DNA of 64,000 nucleotides from Doris montereyensis. Taxonomy: Eukaryota > Mollusca > Gastropoda > Nudibranchia > Dorididae. The stretch spans positions 37,501 to 101,500 of the forward strand of contig JAXRKP010000928.1 of assembly GCA_037039925.1 (NCBI GenBank), given 5' to 3'. This document shows positions 1-19,535 of the stretch, in pieces. Positions within the stretch are counted from its first letter, which is position 1. Each line of letters begins with the position of its first letter. The notes beneath the pieces are model-generated. The model ran no database searches, had not been told where the DNA came from, and saw only the letters and a program-made list of their open reading frames with translations. Made by a program: the position numbers and the translations under genes.

Positions 1-1590
1 TCTGCCATTTCATTTAAATTCCATTTCATTTCCCATAGTTTTAGTCGAGCGAGATATTCGTTAAGACAGCAACAATCATTGAAGCTGGAGATGTGGTTGT
101 ATAATATCGTGTCGTCAGCAAAAAGGCGTACGTTTACTTTAATGTTGTCTCCTAGGTCATTTATGTTAAATCAAAAATAGTGTTGGTCCCAATACTGATC
201 CCTGGGGGACGCCGGATGTCACATTTCCTCCAATTGCTTGTCTTTCTCCTCCAACGACAATTTCTTGTGTTCTGTTGCTGAGGAATGATTTCATTCACTG
301 TAGTGTTTTGTCTGTTACTCCAACTGTTTAGAGTTTGCATAGGAGCCTCTGGTGAGACACTTTGTCAAAGACCTTTGAGAAGTCCAACAATATGGCATCA
401 GTTTGCCCGCCTCTGTCAAGTTCAGCTGTGAGGTCTTCTATGATGGAAATCAGCTGAGTTAAACGTGATCGTCGTTTCCGGAAACCGTGTTGTGCATCCG
501 TAATGATACTGTGTGCCACAAGGTGTTCAGTTATGGCTGACCTGACAATGTGTTTTCTAAATTTTCAGCTTATACAAGTGAGCGACATTGGTCTGTAGTT
601 TGATGAGTACATTTTCTGTTTCCCCGTTTCAAGATAGGCTGCAGGTTCGCGTGTTTCCATATTCATGGCATTGCCAGTATCTATCACTAAAAAGCTGAAA
701 CAGTTTGATAAAAGGCTGTAGGCAATTTCTTTCGCACATAACTGCAAGAGACGACATGGGATACCGCCAGGACCTGCAGCTTTTCTAGGCTGGAGTTCTT
801 CAAATAGTTTTTGCACTCCTGGAACAGTTACTGTGATGTCAAGCATTTGGGGGTATTTGATTTGTCTTTATAAAAGAAAGGTTTGTAGTGTCCTCTTGGG
901 TGAAGACAGAGTAAAGTTGTTCATTTAATGCGTATAGGCGTTGTCCCCCTTTGGTCTATAGCACCAATCCCGTTGTGTCACGTTTTATACTTTTGATGAA
1001 TTTCCATAGATTTTTGTTTGAGTCCTCGGTTATCAAATGATTGACATAGTTGTGAAAAGCTGTTCTGTTTTTCTCGTCTTGTTTCTTTCTTCAGTGACTT
1101 GTACTTCTCCCAGTCAGCCGCTTCATTTTTTCTATTAGCTCTAATCCATGCTCTCTTTTTTCTTTTTGACAATCGTTTCAAATCAGTAGTGATCCAGGGC
1201 TGATGATATTTCGCCGAGCGTGTCTTAGTGGTGACACGGTTCTTCAATATGGACTGCAAATGATTATTCATGGTGTCTTATATTTCTCCAACAATATTAG
1301 TATCCTCCAAGATTTTGTTGGTGAACGTTTCTGTGTCACTACACAAGGCGTTGATATTTGCCTTTTTCCATACGCTGATGGTATGTGGAATGGGTTTGGG
1401 TTATATTAGCTCTTATATTGCTGTCTATAATGACAATATCATGGTCGCCACAACCTGGAATTGTTGTGGAATATTTTATTATGTTCGGTATATTGATATA
1501 AAGAACAGATCAAGAATGTTGTTACCTCTTGTAGGAATTTCATTCTTTTTGGATAAGGCAAGGTCTTGTATTTTCTCTCTCCCTTTCTCT
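1..1590 (-). mobile_element. Non-LTR retrotransposon (LINE, jockey/CR1-like) fragment with endonuclease tail and reverse transcriptase
   Basis: Read on the minus strand, this gives in order: the C-terminal part of an APE-type endonuclease (about 1575-1400, with a GNNILDLFF motif and an HDIVIID motif), a basic linker (1271-978), then reverse transcriptase with RKAAGPGGIPCRLL (about 790), SNYRPMSLTCIS (about 600), DAQHGFRKRRS (about 480), DAILLDFSKVFDKVSHQRL (about 390), a GVPQGS-like turn near 190 and the catalytic FADD near 140. The frame is broken several times, so it is not functional. The 5' end stops at about 1590 beside a CA repeat, a usual 5' truncation; the 3' end lies outside the window. 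The motif set fits the jockey/CR1-type LINEs common in molluscs and cnidarians, but the exact clade cannot be settled by eye. Confidence 0.88.
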
Positions 1591-1601
1591 CACCCATACA
1601 C

Positions 1602-1672
1602 ATATACACACACACACACCTACACACACACACACACACCTACACCTACACACACACACACACACATACAAC
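1602..1672. repeat. (CA)n microsatellite
   Basis: Impure CA dinucleotide array with ACCTACA interruptions, abutting the 5' truncation point of the LINE fragment. The reading frames through it are meaningless histidine/threonine repeats. Confidence 0.9.
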
Positions 1673-1970
1673 AGCGGACAACGACAATGACAACAGACAG
1701 CCACACTAAACCAACCGACAATGACCAATAAACACAATGAGATAACTGAAAATCGTTATTTTAAAAGGCGACAGCTTGTCAGACCTCGTCTGTCCTGCTC
1801 ACTGATCAAACCCGAAATCGTGTTGTAATTTATTTTTACTTACATGATCTTGTATCATTGTTTGTCTAACATAGCTGCTAGCTACTTATTCTCCACACTT
1901 TTCAACCATTTCAGGGATTGATCGGTGAGACTTTACTCACGGACAAACAAACCTACAGACACCGGGAAGC

Positions 1971-8455
<6,485 letters not shown>

Positions 8456-8639
8456 TTCTTCTGTTGTTTTGTATTACTCTATCCATAGATCTATACATGC
8501 CCTTGGGAGAAGCGGTTATTTCGTTATGTTAAGTGGCAAAATATGTTAGATCTATGCCTTCCTTTTCTTGTCAGTATATGCTTACAATACATAGGTGACT
8601 GTCTTCATAGTTTCAAATATTTAAAGGTACAAATAGTAT
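8456..8639 (+). other. GGCT 3' flank / probable 3' UTR
   Basis: AT-rich sequence after the GGCT stop, probably the 3' UTR. A clear AATAAA was not seen before the microsatellite; the cleavage site is not determined. Confidence 0.4.
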
Positions 8640-8744
8640 GTGTGACTTTGTGTGTTTGTGTGTGCGTGTGTGTGTGTGTGTGTGTGCGTGTGTGTGTGTG
8701 TAAGAGATAGAGAGAGGAGGAGAGAGAGAGAGAGCGAGAGAGAT

Positions 8745-8814
<70 letters not shown>

Positions 8815-8903
8815 GTCGAGAGAGAAAAAATGGAGAGAGAGGGGGAGACACAGTGGGGAGAGAGGGGAGAGCGAGCGAGGACGGAGTATAAGAATAATGG
8901 GGG

Positions 8904-8978
<75 letters not shown>

Positions 8979-9038
8979 GGAGAGAGGGAAAGAGGGAGAG
9001 AGAGGGAGAGTGAGGGAGAGAGAGGAGAGAGGGGAGGA

Positions 9039-9108
<70 letters not shown>

Positions 9109-9200
9109 CATACATACATACATACATACATACATACATACATACATACATACATACATTTCATACATACATACATACATACCTACGTACATACATAAAG
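8640..9200. repeat. Compound microsatellite (TG)n-(GA)n-(CATA)n
   Basis: TG array (8640-8700), a long GA-rich array (8703-9105) and a CATA tetranucleotide array (9106-9200). All reading frames through it are low-complexity artefacts. Confidence 0.95.
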
Positions 9201-9784
9201 GGATAGATAAATAGAGAGAGAGAGAAGCAGAGCCAGAAAGAGAGACGGTATTAGGGTGGGAAAGGGGAGACCACGTGATGGTAGCTTGAGAAAGGGACCA
9301 ATTTCAAGACTGCTTTGGGAAGACTGAAAAATGTTTACTTCAAAGTTATGAGACTCCTGTGAAAGAAAAAGAAAAATTTTGTTTTGTATATCCAACAGGG
9401 GTCTGTGTTGTTACTCGTTGATGACTGATTTCTTTTCTTTGTCGTGTTGTGTGAGTGATAGTTCTTTTGTACAAAGCACAACATACTTGTTGTTGTTGTT
9501 TACGACACCCTTTGGCCCTCACTAGTTAGACATCAGAACCACAAGTTCCCACACACTGACAGTGACACAGGCTGAAGATGCTTCACGTATCCAACAGGAC
9601 ACTCAACTTGCAGCTACACCTGAAGTCTTTTGTGACGATGAAGATCGACGGAATAACATCTGTGAAGGCATCAATCATCGACAGTTCTACCTCACCGTCG
9701 TTAACCAAAGAAAACAATGAGCCATCTTGGAGTAGGTAGTTTGCGGATCTGCTGGTAGTAGTAATAGTAATGGTAGCTCCTTTT
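9201..9784. other. Unassigned intergenic sequence
   Basis: Unique-looking sequence with no recognisable domain, RNA gene or transposon motif. It separates the GGCT flank from the 31-bp minisatellite. Confidence 0.4.
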
Positions 9785-10345
9785 TTTCACGTTCACTTAA
9801 CTCTTGTCTTGCTTTTCCTCTTTCACTCAACTCTTGTCTTTCTTTTCACTCTTTCACTCAACTCTTGTCTTGCTTTTCACTCTTTCACTTAACTCTTGTC
9901 TTGCTTTTCCCTCTTTCACTTAACTCTTGTCTTGCTTTTCCCTCTTTCACTCAACTCTTGTCTTTCTGTTCACTCTTTCACTCAACTCATGTCTTGTTTT
10001 TCATTCTTTCACTCAACTCTTGTCTTGCTTTTCCCTCTTTCACTTAACTCTTGTCTTGCTTTTCCCTCTTTCACTTAACTCTTGTCTTTCTTTTCACTCT
10101 TTCACTCAACTCATGTCTTGTTTTTCACTCAACTCTTGTCTTTTTCACTCTTTCACTCAACTCTCTTGTCTTGCTTTTCTTTTCCTCTTTCACTCAACTC
10201 TTGACTTACTTTTCCCTCTTTCACTCAACTCTTGACTTTTCCCTCTTTCACTCAACTCTTGTCTTGCTTTTCCCTCTTTCACTCAACTCTTGTCTTGCTT
10301 TTCACTCTTTCACTCAACTCTTGTCTTGTTTTCCCTCTTAGTCTT
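9785..10345. repeat. 31-bp minisatellite, about 18 units
   Basis: Units of 31 bp built on CACTCAACTCTTGTCTTGCT plus TTTCCCTCTTT. Because 31 is not a multiple of three but the unit has no stop in any plus-strand frame, overlapping spurious frames of 60-102 residues arise. Strongly pyrimidine-biased on the plus strand. Confidence 0.95.
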
Positions 10346-10439
10346 ACTCTTAATCACCCGGAGATCACAACATAATATTGTCGGGTTTTTCACTGAAGCA
10401 AACAAACAAACAAAGCCATTTTGAATGTCCCAGGAGGCA

Positions 10440-13345
10440 ACTTTTCGTAAATTGCCAGATCACAACATTTCCAGTTTGATCCCCTACCCAAAGGCATTGG
10501 CTATTTAGGAGATTTAACCGCTAGAGTAGGCAACAATATAGAAACGTCAGGAGTAATAGGTCAAGAAGGAGAGACAACTTTCCAAATGGAGAGAAACTAA
10601 TAGCACTAAAGAATAACATGAAAATAGGAGCACATTTTTCCTCATAAGATATCCACAAATATACAAGAGTAAATGAAGACAGATGTGAAAAATCAATGAT
10701 AGACTACATAAAGTAAACAGAGGAACATATTGATCATCACCTAATGATTGCCAAAATGAGATTACTGACTGAAGAAAACAAACAGAAAAGGAAAGAGAAG
10801 AAAACTACTAATCTCAAAATAGAGGAACTAAATAACCAATAGTGAAAACATAGACCAATCTAGGATAAAAAGAGATATCAGTGAAAGACAGATGGATCTG
10901 AATGCTAGCACAATAGAAGAAAAGTGGCAAATATATAAAAGAAACACTCCTCAGCTGTACTGAAGAGGTCTGTGGTAGGAAACAAATTAAAGGAGACAGG
11001 AAAAGAACAGCAAGGTGGAATGAGAATGTCAAGATTAAGATCAAAGAAAAGAAGGATGCCTGGAAGAAATACTTAAACAAAGAGGAAGAGGATTAGGATA
11101 GATTACGTGAATGAACTTGCCAAAGAGGAAGTGACTAAAGCAAAACAGGAACAATGGGAAGAGTTTGGACAAAGACTTCAAGAAAGCTATCAAGGAATCA
11201 AAAGCTAAGGGGCAATAGCATGAGAAAGACCAATCTACGTCGGGCCCGAAAAAATATCAGGAAAGGCAGATGGATCTGAAAATGCTAGCACAATAGAATT
11301 GTTGTTGTTAAGTGGCAGAATATAAAGAAACATAGCTCATCAAAACTGAAGAGGTCTGTGGTAGGAAACAAATTAAAGGAGACAGGAAAAGAACAGCAAG
11401 GTGGAATAAAAGAATAATGGGAAGATTAAGACCAAAGAAATGAAGGATGCCTGGAAGAAATGCTTGCAAACAAAGAGGCAAGAGGAAAGGAACGTGAATA
11501 AAAGAACTATCCCCAAAGAGGAAGTGATGAAAGTTCTTCCTAAAAACAGGAACAATGGAAAGAGTTTCGACAAAGACTTCAAGAAAATCAAGGAAATCAA
11601 AAGCTGTTCTGGGAGCAATGAAGGCATGAGAAAGACCAAATCATGCCTAAACGACAAATAAAAATTCCAAAGGAGAAATAATGAAAGAAGACAGCCAAAT
11701 TATGGAAACATGGAGAAAGTATTTTCAACAATTACATAATCCCTCCAGAACATATGAAACAAGGATTACAGATCAATTAGGAAGAGTAACAAGTAATCCA
11801 GAGGATACATCTGAAGATGTAGATATATCAATGGAAGAAATCAAACAGCTATCAGAAAAGTAACATTAGGAAAAGCCTCAGGAGCAGATCAAGTTTATCA
11901 AGAAATGATTAAAAACCAAAGGAGAGAGGCAGACAAACTACTACATGCAATATGCCAACAAGCATGGAAGTCCAAACAGGTGCCAGACGACTGGAAAAAG
12001 GGAACAGTAGTACCAATACATAAGAAAGAATCAACTATGGAATGCTCAAACTATAGAGGGATCTCACTACTTAGCGTACCAGGAAAAGTGTATGTCAGGA
12101 TACTGGAAATGATACTAAAGAAAAGAGTAGAAGATCAGATTGAAGAACATCAGAGTGGATTTAGACCAGGAAGAAGTGTACAAGATCACATATTTACAAT
12201 TAGACAAATAATAGAAAAATTCCTTGAGAGAAACATTGACTTGTACCTGTGTTTTATAGACTTAGAAAAGACATTTGACAATGTGAAGAGGGACGAACTA
12301 TGGTATTCCTTAAAAGAACACAATGTAGAGTAAAATTTAATAGAAGCCATTAAAAGTTTTTACAATAATCCAACATGTGCAGTGAGAGCAGTTGGACACA
12401 TATCTACAGAATTTGATGTAGATATAGGAGTAAGACAGGGTTCTATCCTTAGTCCTCTTTTATTTATCATATTTATGGATTCAGTGGCAAAGGCATCCTC
12501 AAAAATGAAGAAAATAAATGTAGGTATGTGGAAGCTCAAACTAGTAAATGTATCAATGCTTTCATTTGCCGATGATTTAGTTCTGTTTGGAAAATCAGAA
12601 AGTGACCTTCAGTCGAATATCAACATTATGAACAATGAACTAAATAAAAGAGGAATGAGAGTAAATGCAAAGAAAACCAAAACAATGCCAGTAACTACGG
12701 AAGCTAAAACACAAAATCTTAAATTGGGCAGGAGGAATTTAGAACAAGTTTACGGCTACAATTACCTAGGAGTCATGATTAACTCAGAGGAAAACTAAGA
12801 GAAGAAATCAGCCAGAGAATCAAAAAGGCAAGTGCAATATATAATCGTCTAGGAAAGGCATTTGTAGGTAAACAAAAATTGTCAACAAAAACCAAAATGG
12901 CAGTCCTACTCTCCTCTATGGCAGCGAAACCTGGACCTTAGACAGTAGAAAATACAATAGAGTATAGGCAGCTGAAATGAAATATCTAAGAATAGGGAAA
13001 ACTAAAAGTGACAAAATCAGAAACACAACAATAAGAGATCAAACCAAAGCAGATGGCATAAAAACTAAGATGGAAATAAATCAATTGAGTAGGTTTGGGC
13101 ACGTAAACAGAATAAATGACAATATAATTGCTAAATCAATATACAGTGCTAAAGCCCAAGGTAAAAGACCAAAAGGCAGACATCGGAGAAAGTGGGAAGA
13201 AGATATAAAAGAGGCATTGAAGCATAGAAATTTAGCATTTTTGGAAGGGAACAGAAAATGTCAGGACAGGGCATCCTGGAGAAAGATTAGCTTGGGCATC
13301 TGAACCCATACACCAAAAAGTAAAATGGGAACTGATAAAGGAAGA
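10440..13345 (+). mobile_element. LINE copy 1 (RTE/endonuclease-reverse transcriptase type), 5'-truncated
   Basis: It begins inside the endonuclease domain (GDLTARVGNN near 10512), continues through a lysine-rich linker, the reverse transcriptase (11890-12800) and the C-terminal part (LLYGSETWTL near 12915, GKRPKGRHRRKWEEDIKEA near 13160), and ends in a short 3' tail with CATACACCAAAAAGTAAAAT and GGAACTGATAAAGGAAGAAA. A segment of about 385 bp (10890-11080 and 11275-11465) is present twice inside the linker. A second copy of the same family is at 53214-55310, and isolated 3' tails are at 21060 and 22845. Several stops and frame breaks make it inactive. Confidence 0.92.
11872..13303 (+). pseudogene. 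Reverse transcriptase region of LINE copy 1
   Basis: Three consecutive open segments in the same orientation carry DDWKKGTVVPIHKK, NYRGISLLSVPGKVY, HQSGFRPGRS, the block LCFIDLEKTFDNV (catalytic Asp), GVRQGSILSPLLF, and SFADDLVLFG (catalytic FADD), then the thumb and the conserved C-terminal GKRPKGRHRRKW motif. They are interrupted by a TAA near 12331 and frame changes near 12797 and 12905. The enzyme would copy LINE RNA at a nicked target; this copy cannot make a full protein. The family resembles RTE/BovB-like LINEs, judged only from motif wording. Confidence 0.88.
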
Positions 13346-13628
13346 AATATTCTAACCGACAAAAAGAAAGCCAAGCAAAGCCACAGTTCAGCTGCAAGTA
13401 TCCAAATAGACTACAACATTTATTTTTTGTAGACTGTATAATATACGCGTGACACTCCCCATAGGCTAGACCCACATACTACAAAATACCACATGCATAC
13501 ATCATGTAGGTTACAATACTCAATTCAATTCAAAAATGGTTTTATTGTCTGTAACATTATACATGATGAGGAAAATAGAGATATGCAGATTTTATATAAA
13601 AGGCAAATAACATATATACATACATACC

Positions 13629-14200
<572 letters not shown>

Positions 14201-14479
14201 CTGACAAGCGTTTACTAGTGTGTCAAGTATCATAGTATGGTCATGCCACAATAAGCAGTACCGTAGGCCCTAGACCTAAACGATGCAGGCCAATAAAAAA
14301 TAATAGTTTGACATTACGGCATGTGAAGGATCCATTGTATAGGCACGATAATAAATAGCAATAATGTGATTGAAATACATATAATTGGTTAAACTGATTA
14401 AAACTCTTGCTTCTCCTCCAACGTTATCTTTCAGATATAAATTAGAAAGCAGCAAGTGAAGCTTGTGTGCACTGTCTAT

Positions 14480-14815
14480 CAGTGATTGTGAATTTATTTA
14501 AAATGGTGTGCCTAAGGATCCATTCTAGGTCTTTTATTATTTAATGTTTTTATCAATGATATACATGTAGTTCTATTCATCAAAGAGAGAACTCTCTATA
14601 ATTATGCAGATGATGACAAACTGTCTTACAATCACCCTGATTGTAGTATACTTTGGAACAAGAAAGCAGCGTACTAATAAACTGGTTCTACATTAACTGT
14701 ATGCAAGCAAATGCAGAAAAAATCCAAGCCCTTGCACTAGGCAAACGAACATTTTCCAAGAACCCTGCTGAGCTTTTCACCGACATTTCAAAAGAAATAT
14801 TACTAAAAAGTTAAA
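14480..14815 (+). mobile_element. LINE reverse-transcriptase fragment (CR1/Rex-like)
   Basis: Mixed plus-strand frames give GVPKDPF-VF (degraded GVPQGSILGPLLF, near 14505), LFNVFINDI, LYNYADDDKLSYNHPD (catalytic YADD near 14600), then INWFYINCMQANAEKIQAL and LGKRTFSKNPAEL. The wording NCMQANxEK is typical of CR1-like LINE families of marine invertebrates. It is a fragment of about 330 bp from a LINE different from copies 1 and 2. Confidence 0.8.
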
Positions 14816-14854
14816 TAAGATGAGATTAAGAATCTAGTTTCTCATAATCTACAG

Positions 14855-14990
14855 TTTTTTTGTTTTGTTTTTCTGTTGTTTTTTTTTGTTTTTTTTTTTT
14901 TTTGGGGGGGGGTTGTTAAGCATACTTTTTTTCTTCTTTTTTCTTCTTCTTCTTCTTCTTCTTCTTTTTTCTTTCTTTTCTGTGTGTGTG
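14855..14990. repeat. T-rich and (CTT)n simple repeat
   Basis: Poly-T runs, a G8 run and a TTC trinucleotide stretch. It could be the A/T-rich tail region of a transposon, but that is not demonstrated. Confidence 0.85.
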
Positions 14991-15331
14991 TTACATTTTA
15001 TTGAAATTTCATTAAAACATCAAGTGAAGGCATTATTTCAGATATTCAAGTATTTAAGGTGAAAATAGATACAACAACTCTTGAAACATCATCAATGCAT
15101 CTCTATCAAAGTCGAACTTGCTTTGAATGAATACATTCACAAATATGCAAATAAAGGGCAAACAGCAATGACATCCAAATGAGGAATCAGCAATCAAATG
15201 GCAAATTGGTAATTATCTGAGAATTACAAAACATTATTAAGAAAATGTTAACATGAAAAGGTATGCATATTATTGGCTATACAAGTCATGGGTTCCAGAA
15301 CTTGTTTCGTCTCTGTCTTGCTTTCTATAGA

Positions 15332-16588
15332 TTATAGATGCAATGTTTTGAAGATCAAGCTTTTAAGATGGGGTAGCAATGTTAGAATGTTGTGCACGTG
15401 GTCTCCATAGTCCCAGTCCTCCATAATCCAGATCGTCTGGTCTTGCCAATTGAGCAGATGTCGTTGACGCATTTTCGCATATGGGTTGTCGTCTTCGCTG
15501 TTCTTGACGATGAAGTTTCTTATCGTTTGATTTGTAACGCAATACTCAATAATGAGATCATCAGTCTCTGCAAGAATAACATGTGTCGTTTGAAATATGT
15601 CTAACACGAGCTTTAAAATGTCCTCTTTGTGATCTGGCTGTGTAATATGCCTCCTGTGTCTTCCGTGATTTTGAAGATCTGGACGCTTATTTTATCACAG
15701 TGAAGTTGCTTGATCATGTCAGCAAAGCGTGTGTGATTACCGTTACCACCTTGTTGGTTTTGCGATAGCTTTCTTTGTCATATTCGGTCTCACTTTCTGA
15801 CGTGATAGATGTGTCAGAAATGTATAGATCTATCTTCTTCTCGGTGTGTTTCGTATCTGTCGCTGTGTCGTCTAGGTTGTCGTCTAGGTTGTTTGATTCA
15901 CTGATTGTTTTTCCGACCATAGACGTGTCGTCAAGGGGCGATGTTACGCTGAATAAATGGATAACACTGTTGTTACTCTGGATTGAGTCCGTACTGTGTT
16001 GTTGTTTGTTTGTTGAATGTCAGCACGTCCATTTTCTTTATTTTCAATAAAATCCGTGCTGGATGTGTCGTCAAGGAGCGATGTTACGGCTGACACGCTG
16101 AATGAATGGATAGCACTGTCGTTACTCTGGATTAAGGCCGTACTGCTGTTGTTTGTTTGTTGAATGTCAGCACTTCGAATTTCTTTATTTTCAATAAAGT
16201 CCGTGTTCGTAGATGTTGGTGCTGTCTTTGTTGCTACTCTTGTATGGTGTTGTTGTTTTCTAAAGTTGTCTCGTCTTACTTGGCTCGGCGACTTTCATCT
16301 GAAGCTGGCAGGAGTTGAATGATGACTCGTCGACACACTCATGTCGGCCATCTCCATGCCATCAAATCGAAGGACGAGGGTAGTGCGCTCTTTATTTCCA
16401 GCTACCTTGAAGGATGAGAGGTGAGATTCCTCTAAAATGATGTTGATGAGACATTCCAGCATCGTCGGAAGTCTGCTAACTGACATATTGATATCGTTCA
16501 ACCTCAAAATAAACTTGAAATCATAAAAAGGGCGAGAGCTCGCGAACCCACGTCTGTCATGCTCGGTAACCAAACCGGAAGTCCTCAC
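15332..16588 (-). pseudogene. Unrecognised, probably intronless, broken protein-coding region
   Basis: Not recognised. On the minus strand, open segments follow one another: 16588-16295 (YDFKFILRLNDINMSVSRLP and TTLVLRFDGMEM), a Ser/Thr/Asn-rich middle (about 16290-15720), and 15720-15332 (ending NWQDQTIWIMEDWDYGD then LKSLIFKTLHL and a stop). They join only if a TGA near 16292 and frame changes near 15990 and 15640 are passed over. The middle contains a direct repeat of about 130-150 bp (15923-16055 and 16056-16215), so TDFIENKE and ADIQQTNN occur twice. Codon-like structure and acidic/Ser-rich composition suggest real ancestry as a gene, perhaps a member of an expanded family or a transposon-associated one. 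No function can be assigned. Confidence 0.45.
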
Positions 16589-16675
16589 AATCTACAGTTA
16601 AAAAGGAAGAAATATGATACACAATTACATAGAGCAAAATGACACAATGACAATCTTTACCATTCTTCATCGAAA

Positions 16676-16805
<130 letters not shown>

Positions 16806-16854
16806 TCCCTCTCCCCCCTTCTAGACCCGTCAGTTCCATTGTAACCGAGCTCCA

Positions 16855-18192
16855 ATGTATCTAGATCTAGATCTTCATTTTAATTCTTCATTTGGTCATC
16901 GATGAAGGGACGCCAAGAAGTGAAAATGCTCACGTGTGATGGAGAATGAATGAAGCTGGACAGCCGGAAAGGAGTGTCTTTTTCTTTCTTTTTTTAAGAC
17001 ACTTTTTTGTTGTTGTTGTCGAAAAAGACCAAATCTGAGTGCAGACTCGGATTGCCCGCTAAATTTAACAACGGTTTGATATCATTAAGACCAAACACTG
17101 CATGGGTCCTATAATATATCGTTTCTATAATTAGTTAGAGCTGTCCATCTCAATTAACATTCACACGCAGACAACTGACATGGGTGCTGTTTTCGTTAAT
17201 AATGAAATAAGCTATTATGTAAAAAAAAAAAAAAATTCATGGAAAAGGAATACTGGAAATGAACAACGAAAATTGAAGCTCTACGTAAATACAGCCACAT
17301 TGAGGTTTGCCGAAACTGACGTTGAACGGCCTACATTTCATCTATTTGAACTGTGACCAGAGTCGCTGTTACTGTCAAAAGGAAAGGTGAAAAATGACAT
17401 TAAGTGACTCCACCAATAAAGACAGAACAAACATGTGACGTTTCGGGTATAACCCTTCGTCAGACAACAAACGAGAAATATCTAGAATCAAGATCTAGAT
17501 CTAAACACTAATTAAGGCATCACACTGTGTGATGTCAGAAGAAAACCAGAAAGGAGGAAGAACGAAAGAAAAAGACGGTGATAATAATACGAATGAATAG
17601 AAGGGAAAGTGAAGAATATAATGACAGCAGCGAGAATGTCAAAAGGGAAGTTACTCTGAGGTAAACTACTAGAAACAATATCAACAACAATGTTTTCACC
17701 ACTTCGTTTGACGAACGTTTCTTCTTGGTTCCTCTTCAGTTCCACTGTTTAGAACACTGAGCATGTAACTGCTACAAAATAATCAAAGCATAAGAGTACG
17801 GAGAGAAGGTAAAGCAAGTTTAATTCAAGTAGAAATCTAGATCTATACTCTAAATCAATATTAAACTATTCTAATTCTACTAATTCTTGATCTAGATCTA
17901 GATCTATCTACTTTAGTCTAGGACGTCTAGAGACAGATCTATCTATCTAGATCTAGATCTACTTACAGTTCAGTACTTGGATTCTGTACAGTAGTCCCCA
18001 CCACACTGGCATTATAACAATCTCGGATATGCCAAAGAACCTGGCTATAGCAGACATACAATAAATCCCCAGCTTCCATGTAATTGAATAGCATCGAACA
18101 AGTAAAAAAGGGTCTTTTAGTCTTAAATATAGATCTAGGCCTATTTGAACAGTCAGGCTCGGCTGGTCTAGATCTAGATCTAGATCTATTGG
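16855..18192. repeat. Cluster of short AGATCT/CTAGAT hexamer arrays
   Basis: Palindromic hexamer arrays of two to four units at 16857-16876, 17489-17503, 17888-17911, 17940-17964 and 18165-18190. The same motif recurs at 31363-31378, 61670-61682, 61950-61965 and 62180. No gene is seen in 16870-18460. Confidence 0.8.
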
Positions 18193-18462
18193 CCATAAAA
18201 ACTGAAAAATAAACATGAAATATTATATAACAAAACAAAAACAACAAAAAAACTCCACTGAGCAATCAATGCAATAATGCAGTACAATAGTTGAGTAGGG
18301 CCTGCTGATATTTGTTATTTATGCTTACTCTTTTCACTGTAGCACACGTAAGAGACAGAGCAGACTGTCATAGCCTATCGATCGATGACCTACTTAGCAT
18401 TTTCATGCCATAAAAGCGTCATTTGATAAGTTAACAGTTGTCTACCCTTGCGACAGGGATTG

Positions 18463-18464
<2 letters not shown>

Positions 18465-18505
<41 letters not shown>
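18465..18505. repeat. (TA)n microsatellite
   Basis: About 40 bp of pure TA. Confidence 0.95.
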
Positions 18506-18508
<3 letters not shown>

Positions 18509-18808
18509 TGATGAAGTGTCGGTCTCAACAGTCTTGTTTTATAGCATGGGACTACTCAGCTGTATCCAGATCTAAATGATTTTGACTAATATCAAGAGCT
18601 AAAAGCGTGTCATGAGAATGTCATTCATGACCAGTCTGTCAAACCTTTTCAAATGTTTGTAGTTATATCTGATGTCTGCTTAAGCCATTGAGAAGGTTTT
18701 GTTTCTGAGTTTGAACAAATGAGAATACGCATGACATGGAATCATTTCAATTATACTTTTTTTTTATAGATTTCCTCATATATATACTATTCTTTCACAC
18801 ATTTAGAT

Positions 18809-19013
<205 letters not shown>

Positions 19014-19535
19014 ACCATTTGAGTGTTAATATTGTACCCATAGATATCAAAATATATGTTGATTGATGTCTAAAGTAGCCTGTGTAATTTTACATATTGA
19101 ATCAACTGTTTTAGTTCCATGCCAAATGTTGAATTGCAATCCTTTCATTTTATAGTTATATTAGTCTATGGTTTTAATGCATATTTAGTGATCTACTGTA
19201 TTCTAATTTTTAACTAGAATTGTTATCAATGTTTTGCTATGTACTATAGATCTATGTATTTATGTATTTTAACTGTGTATTTTGTCAAGTGCTTAGAACC
19301 CCTTTTAGTGGATTAAACGCTCTTTAAACATTTTTGTTTCTTGTTTGGTTTTCTTTTGAACTCTTATTTAGCTATCTGAGGTGGGAGTTTCAAGGAATTT
19401 CTTATCTCTGAATACATTAATTTCTTTAATAAGATAAAGATTTTTTTACACACGATAGTACTACTTAAGTGCATGTCTAATGATTTTTACATCACTTTTG
19501 TATTGTTTTTTATTTTTTGCAAATTTAGATCAGGT

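Noticed and set aside
1..1590. A host gene with reverse transcriptase-like domain
   Set aside because: Ordered LINE domains with multiple frame breaks, 5' truncation and no introns.
8605..9198. Frames up to 195 residues over GA/CATA repeats
   Set aside because: Pure microsatellite translation.
9865..10341. Frames of 60-102 residues rich in Leu/Ser/Phe
   Set aside because: Translation of the 31-bp minisatellite in all three frames; no start context or domain.
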